Source: an uncultured Bacteroidales bacterium
GTDB lineage: Bacteria > Bacteroidota > Bacteroidia > Bacteroidales > WCHB1-69
DNA: 64,000 nt
Direction: 5' to 3'
Assembly: GCA_947169105.1 (NCBI GenBank)
Contig: CAMVOL010000006.1
Location: 21,721 to 85,720 of the forward strand
Shown here: one piece after another, positions 33,725 to 44,088 of the stretch
Layout: the number at the start of each line of letters is the position of its first letter
Position numbering within the stretch: position 1 is the first letter of the stretch
Notes under the pieces: generated by a model
Told to the model about the DNA's origin: nothing
Database searches by the model: none
Seen by the model: only the letters and a program-made list of their open reading frames with translations
Made by a program: the position numbers and the translations under genes

Positions 33725-34534
33725 ATGAAGAAAACCATCTTTTTGCTGTCTGTCATCCTATTAGCGGGATGTGCACCGGCAAAGACCACGGCGGAGGCCA
33801 ATGAGAAATCTGCCACTACGAACGAACAAACCGTGAAGCCGGCATCCGAAGAGGATGCCGGCTTTGTGGCTCGCATCGGAAGCTGGTACACCAGCAACCT
33901 GAACTACTTCAACGTCACCGCCCTTATGGCGTTGGAAAGTTCTTTTGTCCCATTCCCGTCCGAAATTGTGGTGCCACCCGCTGCCTACGCTGCCTGCAAC
34001 GACGGTTCTCCGATGGCAGTCACCGACTCGCACTTCCTTAATGTGCTGTTTGTCATCCTGTTCGCCACGTTGGGCGCACTCATCGGCGCACTCATCAACT
34101 ACGCTCTCTCCTATTTTCTGGGACGACCGTTCATCTACTGGTTCGCCGACAGCAAAGTGGGGCATCTTTGCCTTATTAATCGCGAAAAGGTGGAGAAAGC
34201 CGAAGCATACTTCGTGGAACACGGCAACGCCTCCACCCTCATCGGACGTTTGGTGCCGGTCATCCGGCAGCTCATCTCCATTCCAGCGGGACTTGCCAAG
34301 ATGAACCTGTTCGCGTTTGTCGGCTACACCACCCTCGGCGCCCTCACGTGGAACATCATCCTCGCCATCCTCGGCTATGTGGCGCACGGTCAGCAGGATT
34401 TAATTACGAAATACAGTCATGAGCTTTCATGGATACTGCTGACACTCGGTGTTCTCTTCGTCGTCTATCTCGTTTATAAGGGCTTGAAGAACAGGAAGAA
34501 AAAGAGCAACGGAAATCCTCCTGCCGAAGCATAA
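33725..34534 (+). CDS. DedA-family membrane protein with an N-terminal lipoprotein-type signal
   Basis: DedA proteins are polytopic inner-membrane proteins that flip or carry lipids. The family core is present: PFPSEIVVPPAAY, ALIGALINYALSYFLGR and GRLVPVIRQLISIPAG, plus later helices. Unusual is the first part: residues 1-20 form a signal with lipobox LAGC, then about 25 polar residues before the core. Most DedA proteins have no such leader. It may be a true lipidated N-terminus or a fusion of a lipoprotein start to the DedA frame. The stop overlaps the aroE start (TAATG). Confidence 0.85.
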   Translation: MKKTIFLLSVILLAGCAPAKTTAEANEKSATTNEQTVKPASEEDAGFVARIGSWYTSNLNYFNVTALMALESSFVPFPSEIVVPPAAYAACNDGSPMAVTDSHFLNVLFVILFATLGALIGALINYALSYFLGRPFIYWFADSKVGHLCLINREKVEKAEAYFVEHGNASTLIGRLVPVIRQLISIPAGLAKMNLFAFVGYTTLGALTWNIILAILGYVAHGQQDLITKYSHELSWILLTLGVLFVVYLVYKGLKNRKKKSNGNPPAEA

Positions 34535-35298
34535 TGAAACTCTACGGTCTCATCGGATACCCGCTGGAACACAGTGCTTCCCCTGATTTTTTCAAGAAGA
34601 AATTTGAGAAGGAGAATATCCACGATACTGATTATCAGCTTTTTCCTTTAAAAGAAATCGCAGAATTACCCCGTTTGGTTGCGGAAAATCCCGACCTGAC
34701 GGGGTTTAATGTCACCTCGCCGTACAAGCAGGCCATCCTTCCCCTCCTCGCCCGCACCGACATTGCCGCATCCACCATCGGTGCGGTGAACACGGTGAAA
34801 GTGTCGCACGAAAACGGGGAAACCCTACTCCACGGGTACAACACAGATTACATCGGGTTTGCCGAAAGCCTGATGGAGGCGCTGTCCCGCACGCCCCGAC
34901 GCGCCTTGATTCTGGGCACCGGAGGCGCTGCCCGTGCCGTCCGGTACGCCCTCACCGGGATGCACTGCGATGTCACGATGGTGTCACGCACAATCGGAAA
35001 AGGAGACCTTACCTACGGTGATCTGACGGCGGAAATCGTCAGCAGGCATCTGTTGGTAGTGAATGCCACACCGCTCGGAATGTACCCAAACACAGACCGT
35101 TGCCCCGACTTCCCCTACGAAGTGCTTACTAGCAAGCACTTCCTGTTCGACCTGATCTACAATCCGAAAGAGACCGAATTTTTGCGGCGGGGACGGCTGC
35201 GTGGGGCTGAAACCTGCAACGGCTTGTCCATGCTGCAGCATCAGGCCGAAGCGAGCTGGAACATTTGGTCCTCTGCGCCTGAGTTTCGCTGGCCTTAA
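34534..35298 (+). CDS. aroE: Shikimate dehydrogenase
   Basis: AroE reduces 3-dehydroshikimate to shikimate with NADPH in aromatic amino acid synthesis. The shikimate site is HSASP at 13-17 and NVTSPYKQ with catalytic K65, paired with D105 in NTDYIGF. The dinucleotide loop GTGGAARA starts at G128. The C-terminal NGLSMLQHQAEASW closes the family pattern. Length of 254 residues is slightly short but complete. It overlaps the DedA gene by one base. Confidence 0.93.
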   Translation: MKLYGLIGYPLEHSASPDFFKKKFEKENIHDTDYQLFPLKEIAELPRLVAENPDLTGFNVTSPYKQAILPLLARTDIAASTIGAVNTVKVSHENGETLLHGYNTDYIGFAESLMEALSRTPRRALILGTGGAARAVRYALTGMHCDVTMVSRTIGKGDLTYGDLTAEIVSRHLLVVNATPLGMYPNTDRCPDFPYEVLTSKHFLFDLIYNPKETEFLRRGRLRGAETCNGLSMLQHQAEASWNIWSSAPEFRWP

Positions 35299-35341
35299 TA
35301 AAAAACTTACGATACGGCAGTTCAGATTCGTAATTGTTTAG

Positions 35342-35349
35342 TAACTTTG
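35342..35349 (+). promoter_or_regulatory. -7 element (TAACTTTG)
   Basis: TAACTTTG lies 18 bases before the GTG start at 35368. It overlaps an in-frame TTG, which therefore cannot be the start. Confidence 0.7.
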
Positions 35350-35367
35350 CACCCTCAAATTCACGAC

Positions 35368-35913
35368 GTGAAAAATCTGACAGACAGGACATTATTTTTA
35401 GATCGCGACGGTGTCATCAACGTTCAGTTGGTTGGCGACTACGTTAAAAAAGTCTCTGAGCTGGCGTTACGGGAGGATTTTCTGAAATCTATACCGTTCA
35501 TTGTCAAGAATTTCGGGAAAATTTTTATCGTCACAAACCAGCAGTGTATCGCCAAGGGGCTGTGTACACAAGCGGATGTGGACGAAGTGCATCGTCATTT
35601 GCTGAATATTCTGGAATATCATGGGTTACACATTACTAATATATATATATGTCCCCACCTCGCCGGAAGCGGCTGTACTTGCCGCAAGCCCGAAACGGGA
35701 TTGGCAATGCAGGCCAAGACCGACTATCCCGACATTGACTTCGCCCGCTCGGTAATGGTCGGAGACAGCGCCAGTGACATGCGCTTCGGACGCAACTGCG
35801 GGATGGAGACCGTCTTCATCGGCAAAGTTACTGACGAGAACCGCACGGACATCCTCGCCGATTCTGACCACATTGTCGATTCCATCTATCAATATATGAG
35901 CCAAATCCCATAA
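35368..35913 (+). CDS. HAD-IIIA phosphatase, GmhB-like (heptose bisphosphate phosphatase family)
   Basis: GmhB removes a phosphate from heptose bisphosphate in LPS core or surface glycan synthesis. The HAD nucleophile motif FLDRDGVIN has D12 and D14. The zinc loop CPH...CTC has C95, H97, C103 and C105, as in GmhB. The acidic motif VGDSASDM follows. I chose GTG at 35368 because an upstream TTG lies in the promoter. It is followed after one base by an acyltransferase gene, consistent with envelope lipid or LPS work. Substrate could differ (for example a nucleotide-sugar precursor). Confidence 0.82.
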   Translation: MKNLTDRTLFLDRDGVINVQLVGDYVKKVSELALREDFLKSIPFIVKNFGKIFIVTNQQCIAKGLCTQADVDEVHRHLLNILEYHGLHITNIYICPHLAGSGCTCRKPETGLAMQAKTDYPDIDFARSVMVGDSASDMRFGRNCGMETVFIGKVTDENRTDILADSDHIVDSIYQYMSQIP

Positions 35914-35914
35914 T

Positions 35915-36778
35915 ATGCACTTCCTGTTCTACTTTATACTATACCCCTTGTCGCTCCTTCCGATGCCGCTGCTTTACGGAATCGCCTTCTTGTTCTATCT
36001 TGTTGTCCGATATGTAATTGGTTATCGTAAAACAATCATTACCAATAATTTAAAAAAATCTTTTCCAGAAAAAAACGACAAAGAAATCCGGCAGCTGCGC
36101 AACGCCTACTACCGCCACCTCGCCCGCATCGCGGCGGAGATGCTGAAAATGCTGACGATGTCACGCCGGAATGTGATGCGCCGTTACCGCTGTGAGAATC
36201 CGGAACTGGTCAACCGGTTTTACGAAGAGGGCAAAAGCGTCATCCTGATGTCAGCGCACTACAACAACTGGGAATGGATGATCCTCAGCCTGCCGATGCA
36301 GTACCATCACCACGGCGTTGGGGTCGGGAAAGCCAACAGCAACAAGGCTTTCGAGAAGCTCATCAACCGCGCCCGCACCCGCAACGGCACCGAGGTAGTG
36401 TTTGCCGACCACGTGCGTGAGGTTTTTGAGCGGTGCGAACTTGGCCACACGCCCGCCGCCTATATGATGCTATCGGACCAGTCGCCCAACAACGTCCACA
36501 AGAGCTATCGCACCACCTTCCTCAACCAGCCGTCGGCAATGATCTACGGAGCAGAACATTTCGCCCAAAAGTACGACATCCCCGTCCTCTATTACGAAGT
36601 CATCCGCGAAAAAATCGGCCACTATAAAATTGTAAACCACCTTATTACAGAACATCCAAAGGAAACAGAATATGGTGAAATCACGGAAGCTTATGTGCGT
36701 CACCTTGAAGCTACCATCCGACGAGAACCCGCCTACTGGCTTTGGAGTCACCGCCGTTGGAAACTGAAACTGGATTAA
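35915..36778 (+). CDS. LpxL/HtrB-like lipid A acyltransferase family protein
   Basis: These enzymes add a secondary acyl chain to lipid A at the inner membrane. A hydrophobic N-terminal segment anchors the protein. The catalytic H-x4-E motif is HYNNWE with H115 and E120, preceded by SVILMSA. The later YMMLSDQSP and YWLWSHRRWK motifs are typical of the family. Length 287 is normal. It starts two bases after the phosphatase stop. Confidence 0.87.
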   Translation: MHFLFYFILYPLSLLPMPLLYGIAFLFYLVVRYVIGYRKTIITNNLKKSFPEKNDKEIRQLRNAYYRHLARIAAEMLKMLTMSRRNVMRRYRCENPELVNRFYEEGKSVILMSAHYNNWEWMILSLPMQYHHHGVGVGKANSNKAFEKLINRARTRNGTEVVFADHVREVFERCELGHTPAAYMMLSDQSPNNVHKSYRTTFLNQPSAMIYGAEHFAQKYDIPVLYYEVIREKIGHYKIVNHLITEHPKETEYGEITEAYVRHLEATIRREPAYWLWSHRRWKLKLD

Positions 36779-36788
36779 TATACACACT

Positions 36789-37877
36789 ATGAAAAAAATA
36801 CTGATTATCGTCATCGCTGTTATAATTGCTGCCGTCCCCGTCTCGGCACAGAAGAGCATCCTTTTCCTTCTGCCGTTGGATGCGGACAGAGCCGCGCAGA
36901 CCGATATAGAAAACCTTAATTCACAGCAAGATATTGACAACATTTTCGGAAGAACGCTCATCCATTTTTGGGAAGGGGCACAGATTGCAATTTCTGAACT
37001 AGGTGATGAAGGCAACGACTTTCACGTCATCATGCGCGATGTGACCGACGCTAACAAGTTGGAACGGGTGCTCAACGAACCTGACATCCAAAAAGTTGAC
37101 CTTATCATTGCCCCTCTTTATGGCAAGCTGTTCCCGACAGTGGCGGAGTTCGGACACCAGCACAAAATACCTGTTGTGAACCCATTCACTTCCCGTCACG
37201 ACATCATCGAAGGAAATCCTTACGTCTATAAGGCAAATCCGTCGTTGGAGGCGCGGGCGGCGTACCTCTGCAACCACCATCCGGGCGCTAACTTCATTCT
37301 ATGGACGAGCGATAACCGAACCACACCCGATGCCGAGGCGTACAAGACCTACTTCACGGAACACAACATCACCTACCATCAAGTGCCCGACAGCGCCTTC
37401 TTCGGCGACCACCTGTCCCGCACCAAAGACAATGTGGTAATCGCCTGCTTCCACAACGTGCAGTCGTATATCAATGGGATGACAAAGACGCTGCAAGCCA
37501 ACAAATTACCAAATTTCACATGGATAATTCCCGAAGAGTGGCTGCTGATGGAGGAGTTCAATATTGACAATATGAACGGACTGGATGTCAACTACTTCGC
37601 TAGCTATTTTGCCGATGATGCCGAGGAGCGCACACAGGTCTTCAACTACAAATATGGGGAGCGGTTCCACTGCCTGCCCTCCGTCCGCAACTACGCCTAT
37701 CAGGGTTACGACATTGCAAAGTTTTTTATCTCCTTGATTCTCAAAGACTATCGCACACCCGATTTCGAACCTATTGCCTACAAATTCCAGTTCAAACGGA
37801 TTGAAAAGGGAGGCTTTGAGAATATGAAAGCAAGGTTCATCCATCTACAAAATTATGAATTTAAAGAAGTGAAGTAA
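36789..37877 (+). CDS. Secreted type I periplasmic-binding-fold protein
   Basis: The signal peptide ends near VSAQ. The mature protein follows the pattern of type I periplasmic binding proteins: ILFLLPLD at the start, GAQIAISEL, VDLIIAPLYG, IPVVNPFTSR and YQGYDIAKFF. Related proteins include LpoA/LppC-like and branched-chain amino-acid binding proteins. No transporter genes are nearby, so it may act as a sensor or structural protein rather than a transport receptor. 362 residues. Confidence 0.75.
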   Translation: MKKILIIVIAVIIAAVPVSAQKSILFLLPLDADRAAQTDIENLNSQQDIDNIFGRTLIHFWEGAQIAISELGDEGNDFHVIMRDVTDANKLERVLNEPDIQKVDLIIAPLYGKLFPTVAEFGHQHKIPVVNPFTSRHDIIEGNPYVYKANPSLEARAAYLCNHHPGANFILWTSDNRTTPDAEAYKTYFTEHNITYHQVPDSAFFGDHLSRTKDNVVIACFHNVQSYINGMTKTLQANKLPNFTWIIPEEWLLMEEFNIDNMNGLDVNYFASYFADDAEERTQVFNYKYGERFHCLPSVRNYAYQGYDIAKFFISLILKDYRTPDFEPIAYKFQFKRIEKGGFENMKARFIHLQNYEFKEVK

Positions 37878-37907
37878 ATTCATTCTAACAACAATAAATC
37901 AAATTAA

Positions 37908-38936
<1,029 letters not shown>

Positions 38937-38947
38937 CCTTCATCCGA

Positions 38948-38980
38948 TTGAGCCGCAACAAATTGCGGCTCAATCTTTTA
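38948..38980 (+). terminator. Terminator after gap
   Basis: TTGAGCCGCAA and TTGCGGCTCAA form a perfect 11-base stem with a 4-base loop, followed by TCTTTTA. It lies only 10 bases before the next start codon. Confidence 0.85.
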
Positions 38981-38990
38981 AAAGAAACCA

Positions 38991-39581
38991 ATGGGCACAA
39001 TTTCGCTGGACTATTTCCTGAACGACGACGTGGTCTTCTTGGCAAAAGATTTGCTGGGGAAGTACGTCTTTACACAGATTGGGGGGCAGATTTCGGGGGG
39101 TATCATTACCGAGACAGAGGCGTACAAGGCCATGATTGACCGTGCCTCGCACGCATTCGGCGGACGGCGCACGAAACGCAACGAGATGATGTACGCCCGC
39201 GGCGGTGTCGCTTACGTCTATCTCTGCTACGGGATGCACCGGATGCTCAACTTCGTCACCAACGGGAAAGACATAGCCGATGCGGTGCTAATCCGATCCA
39301 TCTTGCCGACCCACGGAGAGGAGCTGATGCTGCAACGCACGGGGAAGCCACGTTGCGTGCCAGAAATCACCTGTGGCCCCGGAAAAGTGTGCAAGGCATT
39401 GGGAATCACGATGGAACAGAACGGAACGCCGCTCAATTCGGAACAGCTGTGGGTGGAAGACCGCGGCCTCATCGTGCCGGACAGCGAAGTCATCTGCGGC
39501 CCGCGGGTCGGCGTGGATTACGCGGGCGAGGACGCCCTTTTGCCGTGGCGGTTCCAGTGGAAAGAAAAAATTGAAAAATGA
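38991..39581 (+). CDS. DNA-3-methyladenine glycosylase, AAG/MPG family
   Basis: AAG-type glycosylases excise alkylated and deaminated purines for base excision repair. The signature ITETEAY, DRASHAFGGRRTKRNEMMY and VAYVYLCYGMHRMLNFV are diagnostic, with the catalytic Glu in TETEAY. The C-terminus carries GPGKVCKALGI and GPRVGVDYAG. 196 residues is normal. The start is 10 bases past the gap terminator and no separate promoter is visible, so expression probably relies on readthrough or an unseen promoter. Confidence 0.92.
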   Translation: MGTISLDYFLNDDVVFLAKDLLGKYVFTQIGGQISGGIITETEAYKAMIDRASHAFGGRRTKRNEMMYARGGVAYVYLCYGMHRMLNFVTNGKDIADAVLIRSILPTHGEELMLQRTGKPRCVPEITCGPGKVCKALGITMEQNGTPLNSEQLWVEDRGLIVPDSEVICGPRVGVDYAGEDALLPWRFQWKEKIEK

Positions 39582-39680
39582 AAATTGAAAATTATGAAGT
39601 ATAAAGTAGGAGGTATTCCTCGCACAGTCCCTCTTTATACCTATTACCTTTTACTTTTACTTTTAACTCTCAACTTTTAA
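39569..39680 (+). repeat. Low-complexity and CCTCGCACA-core repeat, copy A
   Basis: AAATTGAAAAATG units (from inside the glycosylase 3' end) lead to AAGTATAAAGTAGGAGGTA. A core CCTCGCACA-G-TCCCTCTT (39618-39635) follows, then TATACCTATTACCTTTTAC tracts. The left and right tracts are roughly complementary. A similar element lies at 46516-46640. The rest of the spacer to 39759 shows no gene. Confidence 0.6.
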
Positions 39681-39759
39681 CTTTATAAGCCACAATCTCC
39701 CTTTCTTCCACAATAAAAAACAAAGACAGTCGTTATCAAAAGTTGCGAAAATTGTATCT

Positions 39760-40599
39760 ATGAAAAAGTTATCCCTTATCTTGCTGGCGTTGTTCCTTTC
39801 ATTTTCCGGATTTGCACAAAGGTCGGAACTGGGCGGGACGGTCGGCACTTCGTTTTATCTCGGAGATCTCAATCCGCGCGGCGTTTTCAAAATGCCGAGA
39901 TTAGCAGGAGGTATCGTCTATCGTTACAATTTTACGCCGCGATGGGCCATCAAGGCGGATGTTCTCTTCTGCGAAGTGGCCGCCAGCGATGCCGTCACCA
40001 ACAAGAAATACGAGCGCAACCTCAGTTTCAAGTCGCCCATCACTGAGATTTCGGTGCAGGCGGAGCTCAACTTTTTCAAATTGTACAATGAACGGGGCAA
40101 GAACTTCTTCACGCCCTATATTTTCGCCGGTATTGCCTTCTTTTCGTTCAATCCGCAGGCCGAACTCAATGGCACCTATTATGCCCTCCAGCACCTCGGC
40201 ACGGAGGGACAAGGTCTTGAGGGGGAGCGCAAGATGTACTCCCTCTGCAACTTTGCCATCCCGTTTGGCATCGGCATCCGCTTCAATGTGGCCAAGTACC
40301 TCTGTATCGGGGCGGAATGGGGCATGCGCTACACGTTCACCGATTTCTTGGACGATGTGAGCGGAAACTATTATGACAACCGAACGCTGCGTGACTTGCG
40401 CGGCGACATTGTGGCCGACCTTGCTGACCGCTCGGAAGTGCTTCACCAAGGCGGTACTCAACGCGGCAACAGCACGACCAAAGACCTTTATTCCTATGCC
40501 GGACTGACGGTTACGTTCAAATTCGGCGACATGGACCGTTCGTGCGACATCCGCACCAACGTGAAACGCAAGGCCCAAAACGGCCACAGCCGTCTGTAA
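39760..40599 (+). CDS. Outer-membrane barrel protein, DUF6089-like
   Basis: A 279-residue protein with signal peptide MKKLSLILLALFLSFSGFAQ and barrel-like strands (GTSFYLGDLNPRG, FNVAKYLCIGAEWGMRYTFTDF, DLYSYAGLTVTFKFG). This family regularly precedes uppS and bamA in Bacteroidota, as it does here. Function unknown, possibly linked to outer-membrane assembly. A degenerate TATCTATG overlaps the start codon and is not a normal promoter. Confidence 0.75.
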   Translation: MKKLSLILLALFLSFSGFAQRSELGGTVGTSFYLGDLNPRGVFKMPRLAGGIVYRYNFTPRWAIKADVLFCEVAASDAVTNKKYERNLSFKSPITEISVQAELNFFKLYNERGKNFFTPYIFAGIAFFSFNPQAELNGTYYALQHLGTEGQGLEGERKMYSLCNFAIPFGIGIRFNVAKYLCIGAEWGMRYTFTDFLDDVSGNYYDNRTLRDLRGDIVADLADRSEVLHQGGTQRGNSTTKDLYSYAGLTVTFKFGDMDRSCDIRTNVKRKAQNGHSRL

Positions 40600-40618
40600 C
40601 TTTTTCAATATCATAATT

Positions 40619-41341
40619 ATGCAGAAAGAGAGCATCAAACACATTGCCATCATTATGGATGGCAACGGGCGTTGGGCGAAACAGCATGGATTGGAACGTG
40701 TTCTCGGACACAAAGAAGGGGCTAATGCCGTCCGACGGGTGGTGGAAGAGGCCGGGAAACTGCAAATCCCCTACCTCACCCTCTACACTTTCTCCACTGA
40801 GAACTGGAATCGTCCCGAAGCGGAGGTGACGGCACTGATGTCACTGTTAGTCAGTGCGATCCGCAATGAGACGGCGAACCTTATCAAAAACAACGTGCGG
40901 CTCAACGCCATCGGCAACTTGGACGATCTTCCGGAAGCGTGCCGCAAGGAGCTGTTGGACGCCATCGCGCAGACATCGCACTGCACGGGGCTCACGCTCA
41001 CCCTTGCCCTCAGCTACAGCGGACGCGCAGAGCTGACACACGCCACCCGCGAAATCGCCCGCAAAGTATCGGAAGGCACCCTCTCGCCCGAAGCCGTCAC
41101 CGACGAGATTATCAGCAACAGCCTCTATACGAGCAACATGCCCGATCCGGACATCCTTATCCGCACCGGTGGAGAGCAGCGCATCAGCAACTTCCTTCTG
41201 TGGCAGTTGGCCTACACCGAACTCTTCTTCCTGCCTGTCATGTGGCCCGACTTTACCGGCAAGCACCTCCGCGAGGTCATCGACTGCTTCCTCTCCCGTG
41301 AACGCCGCTTCGGCAAAACTAGTGAACAGGTGCAAAACTAA
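40619..41341 (+). CDS. uppS: Isoprenyl transferase (undecaprenyl diphosphate synthase)
   Basis: UppS extends farnesyl diphosphate to the C55 lipid carrier for peptidoglycan and O-antigen. The catalytic Asp is D14 in IMDGNGRWA. Downstream signatures are YTFSTENWNRP, LALSYSGRAEL and PDPDILIRTGGEQRISNFLLWQLAY. 240 residues is normal. It starts 19 bases after the barrel gene, and is followed by bamA with its own promoter. Confidence 0.96.
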   Translation: MQKESIKHIAIIMDGNGRWAKQHGLERVLGHKEGANAVRRVVEEAGKLQIPYLTLYTFSTENWNRPEAEVTALMSLLVSAIRNETANLIKNNVRLNAIGNLDDLPEACRKELLDAIAQTSHCTGLTLTLALSYSGRAELTHATREIARKVSEGTLSPEAVTDEIISNSLYTSNMPDPDILIRTGGEQRISNFLLWQLAYTELFFLPVMWPDFTGKHLREVIDCFLSRERRFGKTSEQVQN

Positions 41342-41377
41342 TCGGAAACTTGGCAAAAAACAAAGCCATTTTTTTAT

Positions 41378-41385
41378 TAACTTTG
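41378..41385 (+). promoter_or_regulatory. -7 element (TAACTTTG) of the bamA-Skp block
   Basis: TAACTTTG with TTGGCA at 41350-41355 upstream. The transcript would start about 20 bases before the TTG start codon. Confidence 0.75.
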
Positions 41386-41410
41386 CACCCCGATTTATAA
41401 ATAAAAGAAA

Positions 41411-44029
41411 TTGACGAAATACCTACGCAATATACTGACAATCATAGCGATAATGCTATTCAGCATCATCGGTCATGCGCAGGTTGTACTCACTTCCGAT
41501 GACACCGTTTCCCATTTTCAAATTGATTACACCAATCCAGTCACTTTCGAAATCGGCGGCATCACCACTTCGGGAACAGGTAATCTTGACCAACGTATGC
41601 TCCTCTTTCAGGTAGGCGATATGGTGGAGATACCTGGAGAGAAGATTTCAAAGACCATCAAAAAGCTGTGGAGCACAGGTCTTTACGAAAACATCCGCAT
41701 TTCCGTCACAAAGACCATCGGCAATACCGCCTTCCTTGACATCTATCTGGAAGCGAGGTCGCGTATGCTCGCTTTTGCCTTCGTGGGGGCTAAAAAGAAC
41801 GAGGAGACCGACCTGCGGGAAAAACTCAAAATTTCGCAGGGCAACATCGTCAACGACAACCTCAAGACCACTTGCATCAACATCATCAAGGATTTTTACA
41901 TTGACAAAGGTTTTTACAACTGCAACGTAACCGTGGAGGAAAAAGCCGATGACAAAATCAGCAAGGCCGTCAACCTCTACTTCCACATCGACAAAGGCAA
42001 GAAAATCAAGATTGACCGCATCACTTTCTATGGCAACAACAACGTCTCCGATGCCAAACTGCTGAAGGCGATGAAGAGCACCAAGGAACGGTTCCACTTC
42101 ACGCCGTTCTACAAGGCTGACACCGTCATCCGCTATATGTTCCGTCACCCCGAATACTACCGTTCGAAGGACATCATTGAGCATCTGGGCGACTACTTCG
42201 CCGGCCGTGTCAACCTGCGCATCTTCAAGGCCTCCAAGTTCATACAAGGGGTCTATGAGACTGACAAGTCGGCACTGATTGACAAGTTCAACGAACTCGG
42301 CTACCGTGACGCCTACATCGAGAAGGACACGTTTTACGTGGAAGGCAACTATGCTTACATCGACATCCACGTCAATGAGGGTCCGCGCTACTATTTCCGC
42401 AACATCGACTTCGTGGGCAACACCAAATATTCGTCAGAATTCCTGCATAAAATACTGAACATAAGCAAGGGGGATGTCTATAACCAGAAGCGGATGATGG
42501 AGAATATCAGCATGAACCAGGATGGCAACGACATCGGATCGCTCTACCTGAACGACGGCTACCTCTTTTTCTCCGCCAACCCGACAGAGGTGCTGATTGA
42601 GGGCGATTCTATCGACATCGAGATCCGCATCCGAGAGGGGCAGCAGGCCCGGTACAACGAAATCACCGTCAGCGGGAACACGAAGACCAACGACAACGTA
42701 ATCTTGCGTGAGGTGACGACCATCCCGGGGCAGATGTTCAACCGTGCCGACATTATCCGCTCGCAACAGATGTTGCTCTCCACTGGTTATTTCAATCAGG
42801 AGAAGATGGATGTTCGTCCGACTCCCAACGAGGCGGACGGTACTGTCGATATCGAATACGTAGTGGAGGAAACTTCATCCGACCAGCTGGAGCTTTCCGC
42901 CGGTTACGGTGCCACCGGTCTGGTGCTGAGCGCAGGCATCTCGTTCAACAACTTCTCTTTCAAGAAATTCTTCAAGAAGGAGGCGTGGAAGCCGATACCG
43001 TCCGGCAACGGACAGAAGGTGTCGCTGCGTGTCTCCATCAGCTCCAAATGGTACCAGTCATACAGTTTCTCCTTTATGGAGCCGTGGTTAGGCGGAAAAA
43101 AGCCCAATACGCTGTCGGCCAACGTCTATTACCAGCTGCAGACCAACGGTTATACCAGAAAAGACGCCCTCTATGGCGTACTTCGTGTCGTCGGTGCAAA
43201 TGTCACCATCGCCCGCAAGCTGAAATGGCCTGACGACTACTTCCAAGTGGCGCACAGCTTTATCTACCAATATTATAATGTAAAGAACTTCCAGAACGTC
43301 TTTGTCTTCACCGACGGTTACGCGAACAACATCAGTTACAAATTCATGATCACGCGAAACTCTGTCAGTGCGCCGATTTACCCGCGTGACGGCTCGGAGA
43401 TCACTTTCTCTGTACAGCTTACGCCCCCCTACTCCCTCTTCACCAACAAGGACTACACCCAAGCCACCGATCAGGAGAAGTACAAGTTTTTGGAATTCCA
43501 CAAGTGGAAGTTCAACATCTCGTGGTTCACGAAGATTGTTGACAACCTTGTGCTGAACATACGTCTGAAGACCGGCTTCATCGGCTGGTACAACAAGCAG
43601 ATCGGGCCTCCCCCGTTTGAGCGTTTCTACCTCGGTGGCGACGGACTCTCCAGCTGGGCGCTCGACGGTCGCGAAATCATCGGTATGCGCGGTTATGACG
43701 ACAGCTCGCTGACCCCGATGGAGAACGGCACGGAGGTGGGCGGCACCATCTTCAACAAATTCACCGCTGAGCTACGCTACCCCATCACCCTGAACCCGAG
43801 CGCCACCATCTATGTCCTTGCTTTCGCGGAAGCAGGCAAGGCGTGGATTGACATTCGCAAATACTCCCCCTTCAACCTCTACAAATCCGCCGGCCTCGGC
43901 ATCCGTATCTACCTGCCGATGTTCGGTCTGCTCGGCTTCGACTGGGCCTACGGCTTCGACGCCCTCCCCGGCGAGAAAGTCGCCAGCGGCAGCCACTTCC
44001 ATATCTCCATCAACCAATCCATCGACTAA
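41411..44029 (+). CDS. bamA: Outer-membrane protein assembly factor BamA
   Basis: BamA inserts barrel proteins into the outer membrane. The start is TTG at 41411, the only in-frame start that gives the signal peptide (TKYLRNILTIIAIMLFSIIGHAQ region). Five POTRA-like periplasmic domains occupy about residues 25-480. The C-terminal Omp85 barrel includes the conserved MRGYDD motif (loop 6 type RGY) and ends near SINQSID. 872 residues is longer than E. coli (810), as usual in this phylum. It heads a block of three Skp-like genes and tatD. Confidence 0.95.
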   Translation: MTKYLRNILTIIAIMLFSIIGHAQVVLTSDDTVSHFQIDYTNPVTFEIGGITTSGTGNLDQRMLLFQVGDMVEIPGEKISKTIKKLWSTGLYENIRISVTKTIGNTAFLDIYLEARSRMLAFAFVGAKKNEETDLREKLKISQGNIVNDNLKTTCINIIKDFYIDKGFYNCNVTVEEKADDKISKAVNLYFHIDKGKKIKIDRITFYGNNNVSDAKLLKAMKSTKERFHFTPFYKADTVIRYMFRHPEYYRSKDIIEHLGDYFAGRVNLRIFKASKFIQGVYETDKSALIDKFNELGYRDAYIEKDTFYVEGNYAYIDIHVNEGPRYYFRNIDFVGNTKYSSEFLHKILNISKGDVYNQKRMMENISMNQDGNDIGSLYLNDGYLFFSANPTEVLIEGDSIDIEIRIREGQQARYNEITVSGNTKTNDNVILREVTTIPGQMFNRADIIRSQQMLLSTGYFNQEKMDVRPTPNEADGTVDIEYVVEETSSDQLELSAGYGATGLVLSAGISFNNFSFKKFFKKEAWKPIPSGNGQKVSLRVSISSKWYQSYSFSFMEPWLGGKKPNTLSANVYYQLQTNGYTRKDALYGVLRVVGANVTIARKLKWPDDYFQVAHSFIYQYYNVKNFQNVFVFTDGYANNISYKFMITRNSVSAPIYPRDGSEITFSVQLTPPYSLFTNKDYTQATDQEKYKFLEFHKWKFNISWFTKIVDNLVLNIRLKTGFIGWYNKQIGPPPFERFYLGGDGLSSWALDGREIIGMRGYDDSSLTPMENGTEVGGTIFNKFTAELRYPITLNPSATIYVLAFAEAGKAWIDIRKYSPFNLYKSAGLGIRIYLPMFGLLGFDWAYGFDALPGEKVASGSHFHISINQSID

Positions 44030-44088
44030 GACATAATAAAACCGACGTTTTTACGTTGTATATCGCGCAATTTCAAAAATCACATACT

